64,000 nt of DNA from Paenibacillus ottowii (GCF_006874425.1 NZ_VIJZ01000004.1:310001-374000); one strand, 5' to 3'; positions 54,720-64,000 are shown, counted from the first letter of the stretch. Notes: generated by a model not told the origin, from the letters alone. Program-made: numbers and translations.

Positions 54720-56303
54720 GTGAACGAGAGAATCGCCCAATATCGGGATAAGATTTCCGGTTATTGGAATAATTTCAGCAAAAAACAGAAGATATTACTT
54801 GTTTCGACATTAGCATTCATCATAATCGCCATTGTAGTGCTAACGATGCAGTTTACCAAAACCGAGTATGAAGTGGCCTTCCGGGATTTAAATGCAAATG
54901 ATGCTGCCGGAGTCATTAAATATCTCGATTCTGCGGGTATACCGTATCAGCTTAACGCTGGTGGAACACAAATTTCAGTCCCAACTGCAAACGCGGACAA
55001 GGCGAAAGTAGATGTTGGGTCTCAAGGCCTGATTCAGAAGGGGTCAATTGGCATGAGTGCCTTTGATCAGTCCTCATCGGCCATTGGCATGACGGAGAAC
55101 GAGTTCAATGTGAAGTACAACAACGCATTGAACGGCGAAGTACAGCAACTGTTGGAACGGATGGATGGTGTCCAAAGCTCCAAGGTTGTCATTAATATGC
55201 CAAAGGAAAACATTTTTGCCGGACTTGAAGAAAAGGACAAAGCCTCTGCTTCGATTCAAATGGAATTCGAACCTGGCTTTACTCCCAATCAGCAGGCAAT
55301 CGACGGATATTTTAACCTGGTAAAAACGGCTGTGCCGAATTTGCCAGTAGAAAACATTACGATCACCAATAAGGAATATGAGTTGATTCCAACGGCCAAG
55401 GGCGGCCAAGGTGGACTCACGAGTGGTGTTCAGGAAAACATGGCTCTACAGAAGAAGTTTGAGAGCGATGTAAGGAACAATGTTCAACAATTTTTGTCGA
55501 AAATTGTTGGAGACGACAAGGTAAACGTGCTGGTTATGTCCCAACTGAATTTCGACAAAGTAACATCCAAGGAACAAATGGTCACACCTGTTGACCAAAC
55601 GAAAATGAAGGGTATTGAAATCAGTGCCCAACAAATTCAGGAAAGTTATACGGGTAGTAGTGGACAAACCGGAGGAGTTGCAGGGACAGGAACGCAGGAT
55701 GTCCCGGGTTACCCTGGGGGAGCCAATTCCGGCAATACCAGCTCGGATAAGAGCTCAAGTACGATTAACTACGAAGTTAACCGGATTGCAAGGGATATAA
55801 TCCAAAGTCCGTACACTGTAAAAGATTTAACCATTAATGTAGCAGTTGAACCACCAACAGGTCAGCAAACGTTGGATACTGCAACTCAGACAGCAATTCA
55901 AAATATTTTGGTTAATATTGTAAGAGCATCGCTGGCGAATTCCGGTACTACTTTTACAGACGCAGATTTGGCTAAAAAGGTTTCAGTATTCTCGCAAGCT
56001 GCTCCGGCGCCTACGAGTACCAATACATTCTTCTCAGCTTCCAACCCGTGGATGTGGGGCATCGGAGCTGCAGTTCTGGCACTGTTGGCGGGTGTAATCT
56101 TCTTCATCGTACGCAGTCGTCGTAATCAGGAAGAAGAGTTGGATGAAGAATTGCAACTGATGCCAACGCCGACGGAATTCCCGTCCATTACGATGGAAAG
56201 TGTGACAAATGAAAGTCAAGTGCGTAAACAGCTTGAAAGTCTGGCGAAAAAGAAACCCGACGAATTCGTCAATCTGCTTCGTACATGGCTGGCTGACGAA
56301 TAG
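54720..56303 (+). CDS. fliF: Flagellar MS-ring protein FliF
   Basis: A 527-residue membrane ring protein, GTG start after GGGGTGACGGA. N-terminal membrane helix (about residues 22-45), YscJ-like ring-building domain (EYEVAFRDLNANDAAGVIKYLD), RBM3 region, a Gly/Ser-rich loop (about 300-340), second membrane helix (about 440-465), and the C-terminal FliG-binding tail (RKQLESLAKKKPDEFVNLLRTWL). Confidence 0.97.
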   Translation: MNERIAQYRDKISGYWNNFSKKQKILLVSTLAFIIIAIVVLTMQFTKTEYEVAFRDLNANDAAGVIKYLDSAGIPYQLNAGGTQISVPTANADKAKVDVGSQGLIQKGSIGMSAFDQSSSAIGMTENEFNVKYNNALNGEVQQLLERMDGVQSSKVVINMPKENIFAGLEEKDKASASIQMEFEPGFTPNQQAIDGYFNLVKTAVPNLPVENITITNKEYELIPTAKGGQGGLTSGVQENMALQKKFESDVRNNVQQFLSKIVGDDKVNVLVMSQLNFDKVTSKEQMVTPVDQTKMKGIEISAQQIQESYTGSSGQTGGVAGTGTQDVPGYPGGANSGNTSSDKSSSTINYEVNRIARDIIQSPYTVKDLTINVAVEPPTGQQTLDTATQTAIQNILVNIVRASLANSGTTFTDADLAKKVSVFSQAAPAPTSTNTFFSASNPWMWGIGAAVLALLAGVIFFIVRSRRNQEEELDEELQLMPTPTEFPSITMESVTNESQVRKQLESLAKKKPDEFVNLLRTWLADE

Positions 56304-56314
56304 AGGTGAGTTCA

Positions 56315-57331
56315 TTGGCAAAGGCAAGCAGTCAAGGTTTAACGGGAAGACAGAAAGCAGCTATTCTTCTGATCACAATGGGGCCAGAAGTATCTGCTCA
56401 AATATTCAAGCATTTGCGTGATGAAGAGATCGAGCAACTTACATTGGAAATTGCTAATGTACGGAAGGTCGATGCCATTGAAAAAGACTCCATTATGGCC
56501 GAGTTTCATCAAATTTGTCTGGCTCAGGAGTACATTTCCCAAGGCGGTATTAATTACGCCAAAGAAATATTGGAGAAAGCGCTCGGATCGCAAAAAGCAG
56601 TTGAGGTCATTAACCGTTTGACGGCGACATTACAGGTGAGACCTTTCGATTTTGCTCGTAAGGCTGATCCGAACCAAATATTGAATTTTATACAGAATGA
56701 GAATCCGCAAACTATTGCTCTCGTGCTTTCATACTTGCAGTTTGAGCAAGCAGCGGCAATTCTATCGTCCCTGCCACAGGAAAAGCAGGCGGATGTGGCC
56801 CGGCGCGTTGCTGTCATGGACAGTACATCTCCGGAAGTCATCTCTCAAGTGGAACGAGTATTGGAGCAAAAGCTCTCGGCAACTGCGACGCAGGATTACA
56901 CGAATGCAGGCGGGATCGAGTCTATCGTTCAGATTTTGAACGGTGTAGACCGTGGAACCGAGCGTACAATTCTCGACTCGCTTGAAATTCAAGATCCTGA
57001 ACTGGCTGAGGAAATCAAGAAAAGAATGTTCGTATTCGAGGATATCGTCAATGTGGACAACCGGTCCATTCAACGCATTATCCGCGACATCGACAATGCA
57101 GACTTGCAATTGGCGCTTAAAGTGTCCAGTGAAGAAGTTCGCGATGTAATTTTCCGAAATATGTCGAAACGTATGGCAGAAACCTTCAAAGAGGAAATGG
57201 AGTACATGGGACCGGTGCGGCTGCGTGATGTGGAAGAAGCACAAACACGTATCGTATCAACGATCCGCAGATTGGAAGAGGCCGGTGAGATTATAATCGC
57301 ACGCGGCGGAGGAGATGACATCATTGTCTAA
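56315..57331 (+). CDS. fliG: Flagellar motor switch protein FliG
   Basis: A 338-residue rotor protein that couples the stator to rotation. The TTG at 56315, five bases after AGAGGTGA, gives the same length as B. subtilis FliG; the GTG at 56306 is part of that site. LTGRQKAAILLITMGPEVSAQIFKHL, EHPQT-like ENPQTIALVLSYL motif, and charged torque helix around RSIQRIIRDIDNADLQLALK. Ends in RGGGDDIIV. Confidence 0.97.
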   Translation: MAKASSQGLTGRQKAAILLITMGPEVSAQIFKHLRDEEIEQLTLEIANVRKVDAIEKDSIMAEFHQICLAQEYISQGGINYAKEILEKALGSQKAVEVINRLTATLQVRPFDFARKADPNQILNFIQNENPQTIALVLSYLQFEQAAAILSSLPQEKQADVARRVAVMDSTSPEVISQVERVLEQKLSATATQDYTNAGGIESIVQILNGVDRGTERTILDSLEIQDPELAEEIKKRMFVFEDIVNVDNRSIQRIIRDIDNADLQLALKVSSEEVRDVIFRNMSKRMAETFKEEMEYMGPVRLRDVEEAQTRIVSTIRRLEEAGEIIIARGGGDDIIV

Positions 57332-58160
57332 CTTGATTAAATCTTTCCAATATGTGCCTGTAGAGGCTTTGAAAACGATTGATGTGGCACATACATATGT
57401 GCCAGAAACGACAGATGAAGAAATTTCAACCGAATATACGGAGCCAGAACCCAAGCGAGATTATGAGGCAGAACGGCTCCGAGATGAAATGCTGAATGAT
57501 GCTAAGGACTTTGCCGAACGTCAGGTACGCGAGGCGGCTGAAGAAGCGGAACGAATGCTTCAGGAAGCACAACAGCAGATTGAAGATTGGTGGCAGGAAC
57601 GACGCGAGCATGACGATCAGTTGATTCAGTCGATAAAAGCAGATGGATTTCAACAAGGATATGAAGAAGGCCAGAAGTTGGCCGAAGCCGAGCTTCAGAC
57701 GAAATCGGAGCAGATGATGGAAGAAGCACAAGATATTCTGCGTCAGGCCTATGAGATTAAGGAACAACTGATTCAGGAAGCCGAGCCCTTTCTGGTTGAA
57801 CTGAGCAGTGCAATTGCCGAGAAGGTTATTGAAAAACAGCTCAGTCTTGAGCCGGAATATACGATTGAGTTAATTCGTAAAAATTTGGCTCGTAAGCGAG
57901 AAAAAGGAATCATTACACTGTGTGTATCGCCTCAGCATTTCGCATTTGTGCAAGGTGCACGGGAAGAATTGTCGTTATCTGTCGATTCGCAGGCAGAACT
58001 GCAAATTATTCCGGATGGCACCGTAAAAGATCGCGGTTGCGTTATCCGTTCTTCCTTTGGAAGCGTGGATGCGCGAATCGATACGCAATTAGCTGAGATT
58101 AAAAAAGAACTGCTGCGTCTAGCACATGAAAATGAGGAGCGAAGACATGAAGGGGCTTAA
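57324..58160 (+). CDS. fliH: Flagellar assembly protein FliH
   Basis: A 278-residue regulator of the export ATPase FliI. I prefer the TTG at 57324 (M-SNLIKSFQYVPVEA), 11 bases after GGAGGAG; the ATG at 57315 is only two bases from it. Long acidic coiled coil (about residues 45-170, EEAERMLQEAQQQIEDWWQER) with GYEEGQKLAEAELQ, then the V-type ATPase-E-like C-terminal domain. Overlaps both fliG and fliI. Confidence 0.92.
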   Translation: MSNLIKSFQYVPVEALKTIDVAHTYVPETTDEEISTEYTEPEPKRDYEAERLRDEMLNDAKDFAERQVREAAEEAERMLQEAQQQIEDWWQERREHDDQLIQSIKADGFQQGYEEGQKLAEAELQTKSEQMMEEAQDILRQAYEIKEQLIQEAEPFLVELSSAIAEKVIEKQLSLEPEYTIELIRKNLARKREKGIITLCVSPQHFAFVQGAREELSLSVDSQAELQIIPDGTVKDRGCVIRSSFGSVDARIDTQLAEIKKELLRLAHENEERRHEGA

Positions 58161-59466
58161 CGCGCAGCGCTACATGGATCATTTGCGACAGCTGGACCCG
58201 GTTCGGGTGAATGGCAAGGTTACACAGGTTATCGGCTTGATGGTTGAATCGGAAGGTCCTGACGCCAGTATCGGGGATGTTTGTTATATTTATCCCGGCA
58301 AAGTGGCAAAGCCATTGCAGGCAGAGGTTGTTGGCTTCAGAGACAATAAAGTGCTTCTGATGCCACTTGGGGAACTACAATCCATTGGTCCTGGTTGTGA
58401 TGTTGTAGGAACAGGGAAGCCGCTGAATGTACAGGTTGGATCGGAGCTGTTAGGCAAAGTGCTGGATGGTTTGGGTCAGCCTTTGGACGGTTCACTGATT
58501 CCCTCGCGAATGGCGAGATATTCAACTTTCAATATCCCGTCTAATCCACTGAATCGTCCGCGTGTGCAGGAACCCATTAGTATCGGAGTACGTGCAATTG
58601 ACGGATTGCTTACGATTGGTAAAGGACAACGGGTTGGTATTTTTGCAGGCTCAGGTGTAGGTAAGAGTACTTTAATGGGTATGATTGCCCGTAATACGGA
58701 AGCAGATGTGAACGTAATTGCCTTGATCGGAGAACGTGGGCGCGAGGTGCTGGATTTTATTGAACGTGATTTGGGCCCAGAGGGACTAGAACGCTCTGTA
58801 GTTATTGTGGCCACTTCCGACCAACCGGCGTTGATCCGCATTAAGGGTGCACTTATTGCAACGACGATAGCGGAATATTTCCGGGATCGCGGGTTGAATG
58901 TCATGCTGATGATGGATTCAGTTACCCGGTATGCGATGGCCCAGCGTGAAGTTGGTTTAGCGGTAGGGGAGCCGCCAGCGATGAGAGGATACACACCTTC
59001 TGTGTTTGCTAGTCTGCCTAAGCTGCTGGAACGTGCAGGGACAGGTCCTACTGGCTCCATAACCGCATTTTATACAGTGCTGGTTGATGGTGACGACATG
59101 AACGAGCCGATCGCGGATGCGGTGCGTGGGATATTGGATGGACACATTGTCTTGAACCGTGGGATTGCAAACAAAGGACATTTTCCCGCAATTGATGTGT
59201 TAGCAAGTATTAGTCGGGTCATGAAGGACATTGCACCCAGAGATCAGATAGAAGCGGCCGAAAATATTAAGCGCTTGATGGCCATTTACAAAGATTCAGA
59301 GGACCTCATTAATATTGGGGCTTATCAACAGGGCTCGAATGCAGAAATTGACGAATCTATGGAGCGCATACGGGATATATGGGATTTTACAAGACAAAGA
59401 ACAGATGAAAAGGCCGAGCTGGACGAGGTACGGGAACGTTTGATTTCTGAATTTACGAGGAGATGA
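58147..59466 (+). CDS. fliI: Flagellum-specific ATP synthase FliI
   Basis: A 439-residue export ATPase. ATG at 58147, seven bases after GAGGAG, inside the fliH 3' end. Walker A GSGVGKST (168-175), DECW-equivalent VMLMMDSVTRYAMAQREVGLA and GEPPAMRGYTPSVFASLPKLLERAG. F1-beta-like fold throughout. Confidence 0.97.
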   Translation: MKGLNAQRYMDHLRQLDPVRVNGKVTQVIGLMVESEGPDASIGDVCYIYPGKVAKPLQAEVVGFRDNKVLLMPLGELQSIGPGCDVVGTGKPLNVQVGSELLGKVLDGLGQPLDGSLIPSRMARYSTFNIPSNPLNRPRVQEPISIGVRAIDGLLTIGKGQRVGIFAGSGVGKSTLMGMIARNTEADVNVIALIGERGREVLDFIERDLGPEGLERSVVIVATSDQPALIRIKGALIATTIAEYFRDRGLNVMLMMDSVTRYAMAQREVGLAVGEPPAMRGYTPSVFASLPKLLERAGTGPTGSITAFYTVLVDGDDMNEPIADAVRGILDGHIVLNRGIANKGHFPAIDVLASISRVMKDIAPRDQIEAAENIKRLMAIYKDSEDLINIGAYQQGSNAEIDESMERIRDIWDFTRQRTDEKAELDEVRERLISEFTRR

Positions 59467-59476
59467 AGGTTGAACG

Positions 59477-59920
59477 ATGAGATTTCAGTATTCCTTTCAA
59501 AAAGTTGTAGACTTGAAAACGAACGAAAAGTCACAGGCTGAATGGATGCTTTCCAGTGCAGTTGGACAATTGCAGGCTGAGGAGCAGACATTAACACAGC
59601 TTATAGGCGAAAGGAATCGGGTCATATCAGCCATTCAAAAGGCTGCCGAAGATTGCGCGCCACTCTCTAGCATTCAGGAATTACAGGCTTATGTCAATCA
59701 TCTGGATCAATGTATTACACGCAAGCATAGGGATGTTCAATATGCGCAGCAAAATGTGCAAAGCAAACAAACCGTTTTGACCGATAAAATGCTGGATGAA
59801 CAAGTTTGGCTGAAAGCAAGAGAGAAGGCCAACGTGAAATTCCAACAGGAAATGCTCCTGCGCGAGCAGAATGAGCTGGATGAAATGGCTTCCGTGCGAT
59901 TTGCCATGAAAGCCCGGTAA
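59477..59920 (+). CDS. fliJ: Flagellar export protein FliJ
   Basis: A 147-residue coiled-coil stalk and chaperone escort. ATG after AAGGTTGAACG. MRFQYSFQKVVDLKTNEKSQAEW at the N-terminus and heptad helices throughout are typical; sequence conservation in the family is low, so assignment leans on position after fliI. Confidence 0.93.
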   Translation: MRFQYSFQKVVDLKTNEKSQAEWMLSSAVGQLQAEEQTLTQLIGERNRVISAIQKAAEDCAPLSSIQELQAYVNHLDQCITRKHRDVQYAQQNVQSKQTVLTDKMLDEQVWLKAREKANVKFQQEMLLREQNELDEMASVRFAMKAR

Positions 59921-59967
59921 GCGGAACGTCATAGGATACGCATATCAGCTGCCTGAGGAGGAAGACG

Positions 59968-60969
59968 ATGGCACAGAAGTTAGCAGATAATGAACTGGAT
60001 ATGGATTTAGAAAAAGAATCAGGCGGTGGATTTGAACGGTTTTTGTTTTTCCTGATTCCGATTGTTTTCACAATTGTTCTGGTCGGGGTCCTGCTTACAT
60101 TGTTCAATATGGACTTCAGAAGTGAAATGATTTCGTTAGGGAGTAAAATTCCAGTTGTTAAAAATTGGATACCTGAACCAAAGGACAAAGCGAGCCAAAC
60201 AAAAGAGGCTGATCAGAAGGCACAGTCTGAAAGTTCTGAAGCAACCATTCAGCAGTTAAAAGCAGATTTGGCCAAGCAGACGGAAGAACTCAAAAAGGCT
60301 ACCACAGCTAAGACGACACAGGATAAGAAGGTTACTGAACTTCAGAATCAGGTCAACACGCTGCAAACGCAACAGGGACAACAGTCGCAGACGGGTCAAC
60401 AGGGACAGATCAGCCAGCAAGGGCAAGCAGGTACGCAAACTACAGGTGGAACAACAAATGAAGATCCTTATGTAAAACAGACCAGAGAACTTGCCAGCAT
60501 GTATGAAGGAATGACGGCAAGTAAAGCGGCACCGATCATGGAGAACCTGACTACGGAAGAGACTGTGCAGCTATTGAGCTACATGGACCCTGCTAACAGT
60601 GCGAAGATTTTGCAAAAGATGGATGCTAAAAAAGCAGCGGATATTACGATGGCTCTGAAAAACGTAACGCCGTCTACGGATTTATCGGTAGCTGCGTTGC
60701 AGTCCCGTCTGAAAAAGGATCAAGGAGCTACCGCCGGAACGAAGAGTAAAAGTCTGCAAAGCACTCAAATCAGCAGTACATTTGCGTCGATGGACAAGAA
60801 AAGTGGTGCCGAACTTATTTTACAAACATACAAAATCAGTCCGGATAAGGCATTAAACATATTAAATACAGTAGATGATTCGACACGTGCTTCTTTACTG
60901 CAAAACATGTCTGCCAAGGATGCAGGCCAGACCGCGAAAATCTTGAATAAACTGATGGGCAGTAAGTAG
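59968..60969 (+). CDS. MotE-family protein (YlxF-like)
   Basis: A 333-residue protein with one N-terminal membrane helix (about residues 28-50), a coiled coil (about 85-130), a Gln/Gly-rich linker (about 133-160, repeated GQQ and SQQGQ) and two MgtE_N-type helical repeats (about 172-220, YEGMTASKAAPIMENLTTEETVQLLSYM; about 270-333, MDKKSGAELILQTYKISPDKALNIL). Most relatives, such as B. subtilis YlxF, are about 200 residues with a single repeat. In other bacteria MotE guides the MotC stator to the motor. ATG after GAGGAGGAAGACG. Confidence 0.82.
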   Translation: MAQKLADNELDMDLEKESGGGFERFLFFLIPIVFTIVLVGVLLTLFNMDFRSEMISLGSKIPVVKNWIPEPKDKASQTKEADQKAQSESSEATIQQLKADLAKQTEELKKATTAKTTQDKKVTELQNQVNTLQTQQGQQSQTGQQGQISQQGQAGTQTTGGTTNEDPYVKQTRELASMYEGMTASKAAPIMENLTTEETVQLLSYMDPANSAKILQKMDAKKAADITMALKNVTPSTDLSVAALQSRLKKDQGATAGTKSKSLQSTQISSTFASMDKKSGAELILQTYKISPDKALNILNTVDDSTRASLLQNMSAKDAGQTAKILNKLMGSK

Positions 60970-60996
60970 TTCGAATTGAAGGGAGGTGAAAAAAAT

Positions 60997-62451
60997 ATGA
61001 CCCTGATTTCTCAAAGTGTATCTCTTAGCTCTAGTCAAACAGCTAGCGGTACGACAGCATCAACAGCGAGTACAACCACGGCTGCTGGAGCAACCACAGG
61101 TGCTTTTAATCAAACACTGACACAAATGATGACAGGCGGGCAAACGGGCTCAGCAGGAACAGATTCAAATGGTTCTTCATTAGTTATGGTGCTGCCGCTT
61201 ATTGCAAACGGAGAATCTACGGAAGCTCCAACCGAGCCGCTGGTTGAAACCTTGGCTCCTCTGCTGCAAAATCTCGAAAAGCTGGATGATCAGGTAGTTG
61301 CTGATCCTGCTCTGCTTGCAACTTTGCAATCGTGGATTCAGCAAGTGCAACAGTTTTTGCAAGGCAATGGAACAAATCAACAAGCAGGCGGCGTGGAAAC
61401 AACTGAGGCTACAGGCTTAACAGCCTTGGCAGCTAATCCTGCAACTCTTCGGTTTGCACTACAGGACGCTTTATCACAACTTGCAAATGTAGCAGAGCAG
61501 GCTTCGGGCGACCAAAAGGCTAAGGTGACACAGTTACTACAATCGCTTCAAAGCGCAACGGCTGGGATGGGGGCTATTCCCGATGAACAGTGGAATGGGG
61601 TAATGAAAGCTGTGGAACTTGCTGATCGTGGGAATTCTCGAGCGGTTCAGCCTTCTGCACAACGGGCAAATGGTGCTCAGACATTAACTGTAACTTCTAC
61701 AAATAAACAGGTTGCTCCTCAGCAGCAAGCAAGTCAGGGTGAAACGAGTCAGCAAGGCGCAGAAGGACAACGTTCATCAACGAATCTTCTCGTTCAGTCC
61801 GCAGTTAAAACGACTGCAGCGGATGAAGCAGGTACATTTGTAGATGCAGCTGAGCAAGCGGATCCGGCGACAACTGATAATCAGACTCCGGTGATCACAA
61901 CTGCAGGGCAGCTTTCGGTGCAAACACAAGGAACTACACCTTCGGCTCCAGCTCAACCCGTCGTACATGTACGGCAATTTGCCAAGGAAATGACTGAGTT
62001 TGTAGTGCAGAAGCTTGATATTGTAAAGCACACGGGTTTGACAGAAGCGACCATCATGCTTCGTCCAGATCATCTGGGCCAGCTGGAGGTTAAGCTGACG
62101 ATGCAAAATGGGCATTTGGTTGCACAGTTCATGACTGAACACAGCGGGGCGAAGGATTTGCTGGAACAGCAAATGTCGCAGTTGCGTGCAAGCCTTCAAA
62201 ACCAAGGCATCCAGGTAGATAAAGTAGAAGTAACGCACAATGAGTCGCTATCCTCTCATATGTATCAGGATGGCCGCGGTTCTGGAGCTAATCAGCAGCA
62301 GCAATCTAACCAACGTTCTAAAGCTCGAGGCAGAGAAGAGAGCGAGGATGCTCTGAAGGTAGCTGAAATGACAGAAGAGCTTCGTAACTGGACAGCAGAA
62401 CAACGTGCAGATGACTTGAATCGGACAGGCTCCTTTACAGCACAAGCGTAA
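60997..62451 (+). CDS. fliK: Flagellar hook-length control protein FliK
   Basis: A 484-residue secreted molecular ruler. ATG at 60997 after GGGAGGTGAAAAAAAT. Low-complexity Thr/Ser/Gln-rich N-terminal part, helical middle, and the C-terminal Flg_hook domain (about residues 330-425): LTEATIMLRPDHLGQLEVKLTMQNGHLVAQFMTE, then LLEQQMSQLRASLQNQGIQVDKVEV. Ends with a charged tail. Confidence 0.95.
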   Translation: MTLISQSVSLSSSQTASGTTASTASTTTAAGATTGAFNQTLTQMMTGGQTGSAGTDSNGSSLVMVLPLIANGESTEAPTEPLVETLAPLLQNLEKLDDQVVADPALLATLQSWIQQVQQFLQGNGTNQQAGGVETTEATGLTALAANPATLRFALQDALSQLANVAEQASGDQKAKVTQLLQSLQSATAGMGAIPDEQWNGVMKAVELADRGNSRAVQPSAQRANGAQTLTVTSTNKQVAPQQQASQGETSQQGAEGQRSSTNLLVQSAVKTTAADEAGTFVDAAEQADPATTDNQTPVITTAGQLSVQTQGTTPSAPAQPVVHVRQFAKEMTEFVVQKLDIVKHTGLTEATIMLRPDHLGQLEVKLTMQNGHLVAQFMTEHSGAKDLLEQQMSQLRASLQNQGIQVDKVEVTHNESLSSHMYQDGRGSGANQQQQSNQRSKARGREESEDALKVAEMTEELRNWTAEQRADDLNRTGSFTAQA

Positions 62452-62470
62452 TGATGGAGGTGAGAACACA

Positions 62471-63013
62471 ATGACGACTACAGACAACAATGTATCCACC
62501 AGTAACGTCTGGCCGAACTACAATGTAAATAATGTTAAAACAGCAAGTGCCAAGGATACGAAAACGATGGGGAAAGATCAATTTCTAAAAATTTTGATCA
62601 CTCAGTTACAAAATCAGGATCCCATGCAGCCTTTGGAGGATAAAGAATTTGTCGCCCAAATGGCACAGTTTTCCTCGGTGGAACAACTGATGAACATTTC
62701 TACGCAGTTGACTGCTTTGGGACAGTCTTTGGGGACAGCTTCCGGTTTGATCGGAAAAGAAGTCAGCTGGATTGAGCCAGGTAAAAAGGATCCCCTTACA
62801 GGTGAAGCAGGCGCAGGTACTGTAAAAAGTGGAATCGTAGATTCCATCGTTGTTCGCGACGGTGTGCAGTATGCCAAAATGGGGGCGGCTGAGGTGGCAT
62901 TAAAAGATGTAACATCGGTAAGCCAGGCCAGCACAACGGCTCCCGCTACAGAGACGTCAGGTACTTCAGATACTCCATCTTCTTCCTCCACTGGAAGCGG
63001 TGAGAATTCATGA
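62471..63013 (+). CDS. flgD: Flagellar hook capping protein FlgD
   Basis: A 180-residue hook assembly scaffold. ATG after GGAGGTGAGAACACA. N-terminal MGKDQFLKILITQLQNQDPMQPLEDKEFVAQMAQFSSVEQL is the FlgD signature. Shorter than enteric FlgD because the FlnI-like C-terminal domain is reduced; it ends in a Ser/Thr-rich tail. The stop overlaps the next gene (ATGA). Confidence 0.96.
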   Translation: MTTTDNNVSTSNVWPNYNVNNVKTASAKDTKTMGKDQFLKILITQLQNQDPMQPLEDKEFVAQMAQFSSVEQLMNISTQLTALGQSLGTASGLIGKEVSWIEPGKKDPLTGEAGAGTVKSGIVDSIVVRDGVQYAKMGAAEVALKDVTSVSQASTTAPATETSGTSDTPSSSSTGSGENS

Positions 63014-63390
63014 ATGACAGGATAACGGTCGGACGCCTTTTTCCTACCAACGTTCCTCCGGCAGCGGTCACTCAAAACCGAGTAAATTCGGTAACAAAGG
63101 ATACCAAACCGTTCGGTCAGGTGTTGCAGGAACAGGTGCTCAAGCTCAGCAATCATGCTGCCAAGCGGCTGGAACAGCGGGGAATAGAATTGAAAAGTGA
63201 CCAAATGGAAAAAATCAACTCTGCTGTGGATAAGGCTGCTGCCAAAGGTGCCAAAGAATCTTTAATTTTAATGCAAGATATGGCCTTGATTGTTAGTGTG
63301 CCTAATCGAACAGTTGTTACTGCGATGGACAAGCAGTCCATGGAGGATAACGTATTTACGCAGATAGATAGTGCTGTAATTATTTCATAA
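63010..63390 (+). CDS. Flagellar operon protein, TIGR02530 family
   Basis: A 126-residue protein between flgD and flgE, overlapping flgD by four bases. The C-terminal part (HAAKRLEQRGIELKSDQMEKINSAVDKAAAKGAKESLILMQDMALIVSVPNRTVVTAMD) matches the family typical of flagellar operons in Paenibacillus and clostridia. Function unknown; its fixed position suggests a hook assembly role. Confidence 0.88.
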   Translation: MNDRITVGRLFPTNVPPAAVTQNRVNSVTKDTKPFGQVLQEQVLKLSNHAAKRLEQRGIELKSDQMEKINSAVDKAAAKGAKESLILMQDMALIVSVPNRTVVTAMDKQSMEDNVFTQIDSAVIIS

Positions 63391-63494
63391 AAATAATACG
63401 AAATGGCTGGCCCGAATCAGGAAAGCCATCATAAAAGCCGCGGATCGACTGATGCGGTCAACTAAGCAACCAATCAGAGGAGGATTTATACTCA

Positions 63495-64000
63495 ATGTTG
63501 AGATCAATGTATTCAGGTGTATCGGGCATGAAGGGCTTTCAAACAAAGCTGGACGTTATCGGTAACAACATTGCAAACGTAAATACTACAGGCTTTAAGT
63601 CCAGCCGAGTGATGTTCAAGGATATTTTGAGCCAAACCAGCTCGGGCGCAAGTGCACCTGATGCTACGACAACTGCAGGTCAAAATGCCAAGCAGGTTGG
63701 TCTAGGGGTGTCCGTCAGCTCAATTGATACGATGCATCTTCCAGGTAGTGCAATGACTACGAACAATCCAACGGATTTGCGGATTAACGGTGACGGCTTC
63801 TTCCTGGTGAAAATGAGCGATGCACAGGATGTTCCTTATCTGACTCGTGCGGGTGATTTTCACGTAGACGCAAACCGGAATCTGGTTACTTCCGATGGAT
63901 TTTTCGTAACAAGTTTAGGTGGCGATCCAATCACACTTGCTGACAATGTGACATCATTCTCCATTCAACAGAATGGCACAATTGTACAACAATTGGATGA
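63495..64000 (+). CDS. flgE: Flagellar hook protein FlgE, partial (5' part)
   Basis: 168 residues are visible and the frame stays open at the window end. ATG 11 bases after GAGGAGG. N-terminal rod/hook motif MLRSMYSGVSGMKGFQTKLDVIGNNIANVNTTGFKSSRV, then NPTDLRINGDGFFLV and LTRAGDFHVDANRNLV. The insert with SQTSSGASAP and GLGVSVSSIDT is hook-type. FlgG cannot be excluded from the fragment alone, but position after flgD favours FlgE. Confidence 0.93.
   Translation, partial: MLRSMYSGVSGMKGFQTKLDVIGNNIANVNTTGFKSSRVMFKDILSQTSSGASAPDATTTAGQNAKQVGLGVSVSSIDTMHLPGSAMTTNNPTDLRINGDGFFLVKMSDAQDVPYLTRAGDFHVDANRNLVTSDGFFVTSLGGDPITLADNVTSFSIQQNGTIVQQLD

Overview
The window is a housekeeping stretch of a low-GC Gram-positive (Bacillota) chromosome. 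The gene order (ylbH/coaD/ylbJ/ylbL/ylbM, rpmF-fapR-plsX-fab genes-rnc-smc-ftsY, ylxM-ffh-rpsP, rimM-trmD-rplS-lepB-rbgA-rnhB, ylqG-ylqH-yraN, sucCD-dprA-topA-trmFO-hslVU-flgB...) follows the Bacillus subtilis chromosome. Insertion of fabH and fabF into the fap operon, an orphan Agr-type cassette and protein features such as the GRGCLFGDV motif in RNase HII point to Paenibacillus, probably the P. polymyxa group. The species is inference; no rRNA gene is present.

Layout. 1-5.2 kb: accessory genes (a BclA-type C-terminal-domain protein cut by the window edge, then a GH42 beta-galactosidase and a GlcP-like sugar transporter transcribed leftward, divergent from an AraC regulator). 5.3-8.5 kb: a KimA-like permease and an OafA-type acyltransferase. 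8.6-9.9 kb: an Agr-like peptide-signalling cassette made of a kinase-less seven-helix membrane protein, AgrB and a 40-residue AgrD with serine instead of cysteine. 10-15 kb: rsmD, coaD, ylbJ, ylbL and tmcAL in alternating orientations. 15.4-28.4 kb: DUF177, rpmF, the FapR-controlled type II fatty acid genes, rnc, smc and ftsY. 28.5-39.2 kb: trhA, the SRP genes ylxM-ffh, ribosomal protein and rRNA/tRNA maturation genes, signal peptidase, RbgA, RNase HII, a FliK-like/FlhB_C-like pair and YraN. 39.3-43.6 kb: a Fur-box nitroreductase, ComM/YifB, a SnoaL-like protein and the divergent ohr/ohrR pair. 43.9-53 kb: sucCD, dprA, topA, trmFO, hslVU. 53.4-64 kb: the start of the large flagellar operon (flgB to flgE), which runs off the right edge.

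How the genes work together. FapR senses malonyl-CoA and controls plsX-fabH-fabD-fabG-acpP-fabF, which make acyl-ACP and acyl phosphate for membrane lipid. FtsY, Ffh and YlxM deliver nascent membrane proteins and LepB removes signal peptides. RimM, TrmD, RbgA, L19, S16 and KhpA serve ribosome assembly and decoding. The flagellar genes build the rod, MS ring, switch, export ATPase and hook. Compared with B. subtilis, codV and codY are missing from their usual places beside hslVU.

Most coding sequence is conventional. The most interesting non-textbook items are the Agr-like cassette without kinase or response regulator, a possible leftward small RNA next to it, a leader peptide plus hairpin before topA, a large fold-back element between acpP and fabF, and the unlinked FliK-like/FlhB_C-like pair. 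All coordinates and motifs were read by eye; no similarity search or folding program was run.
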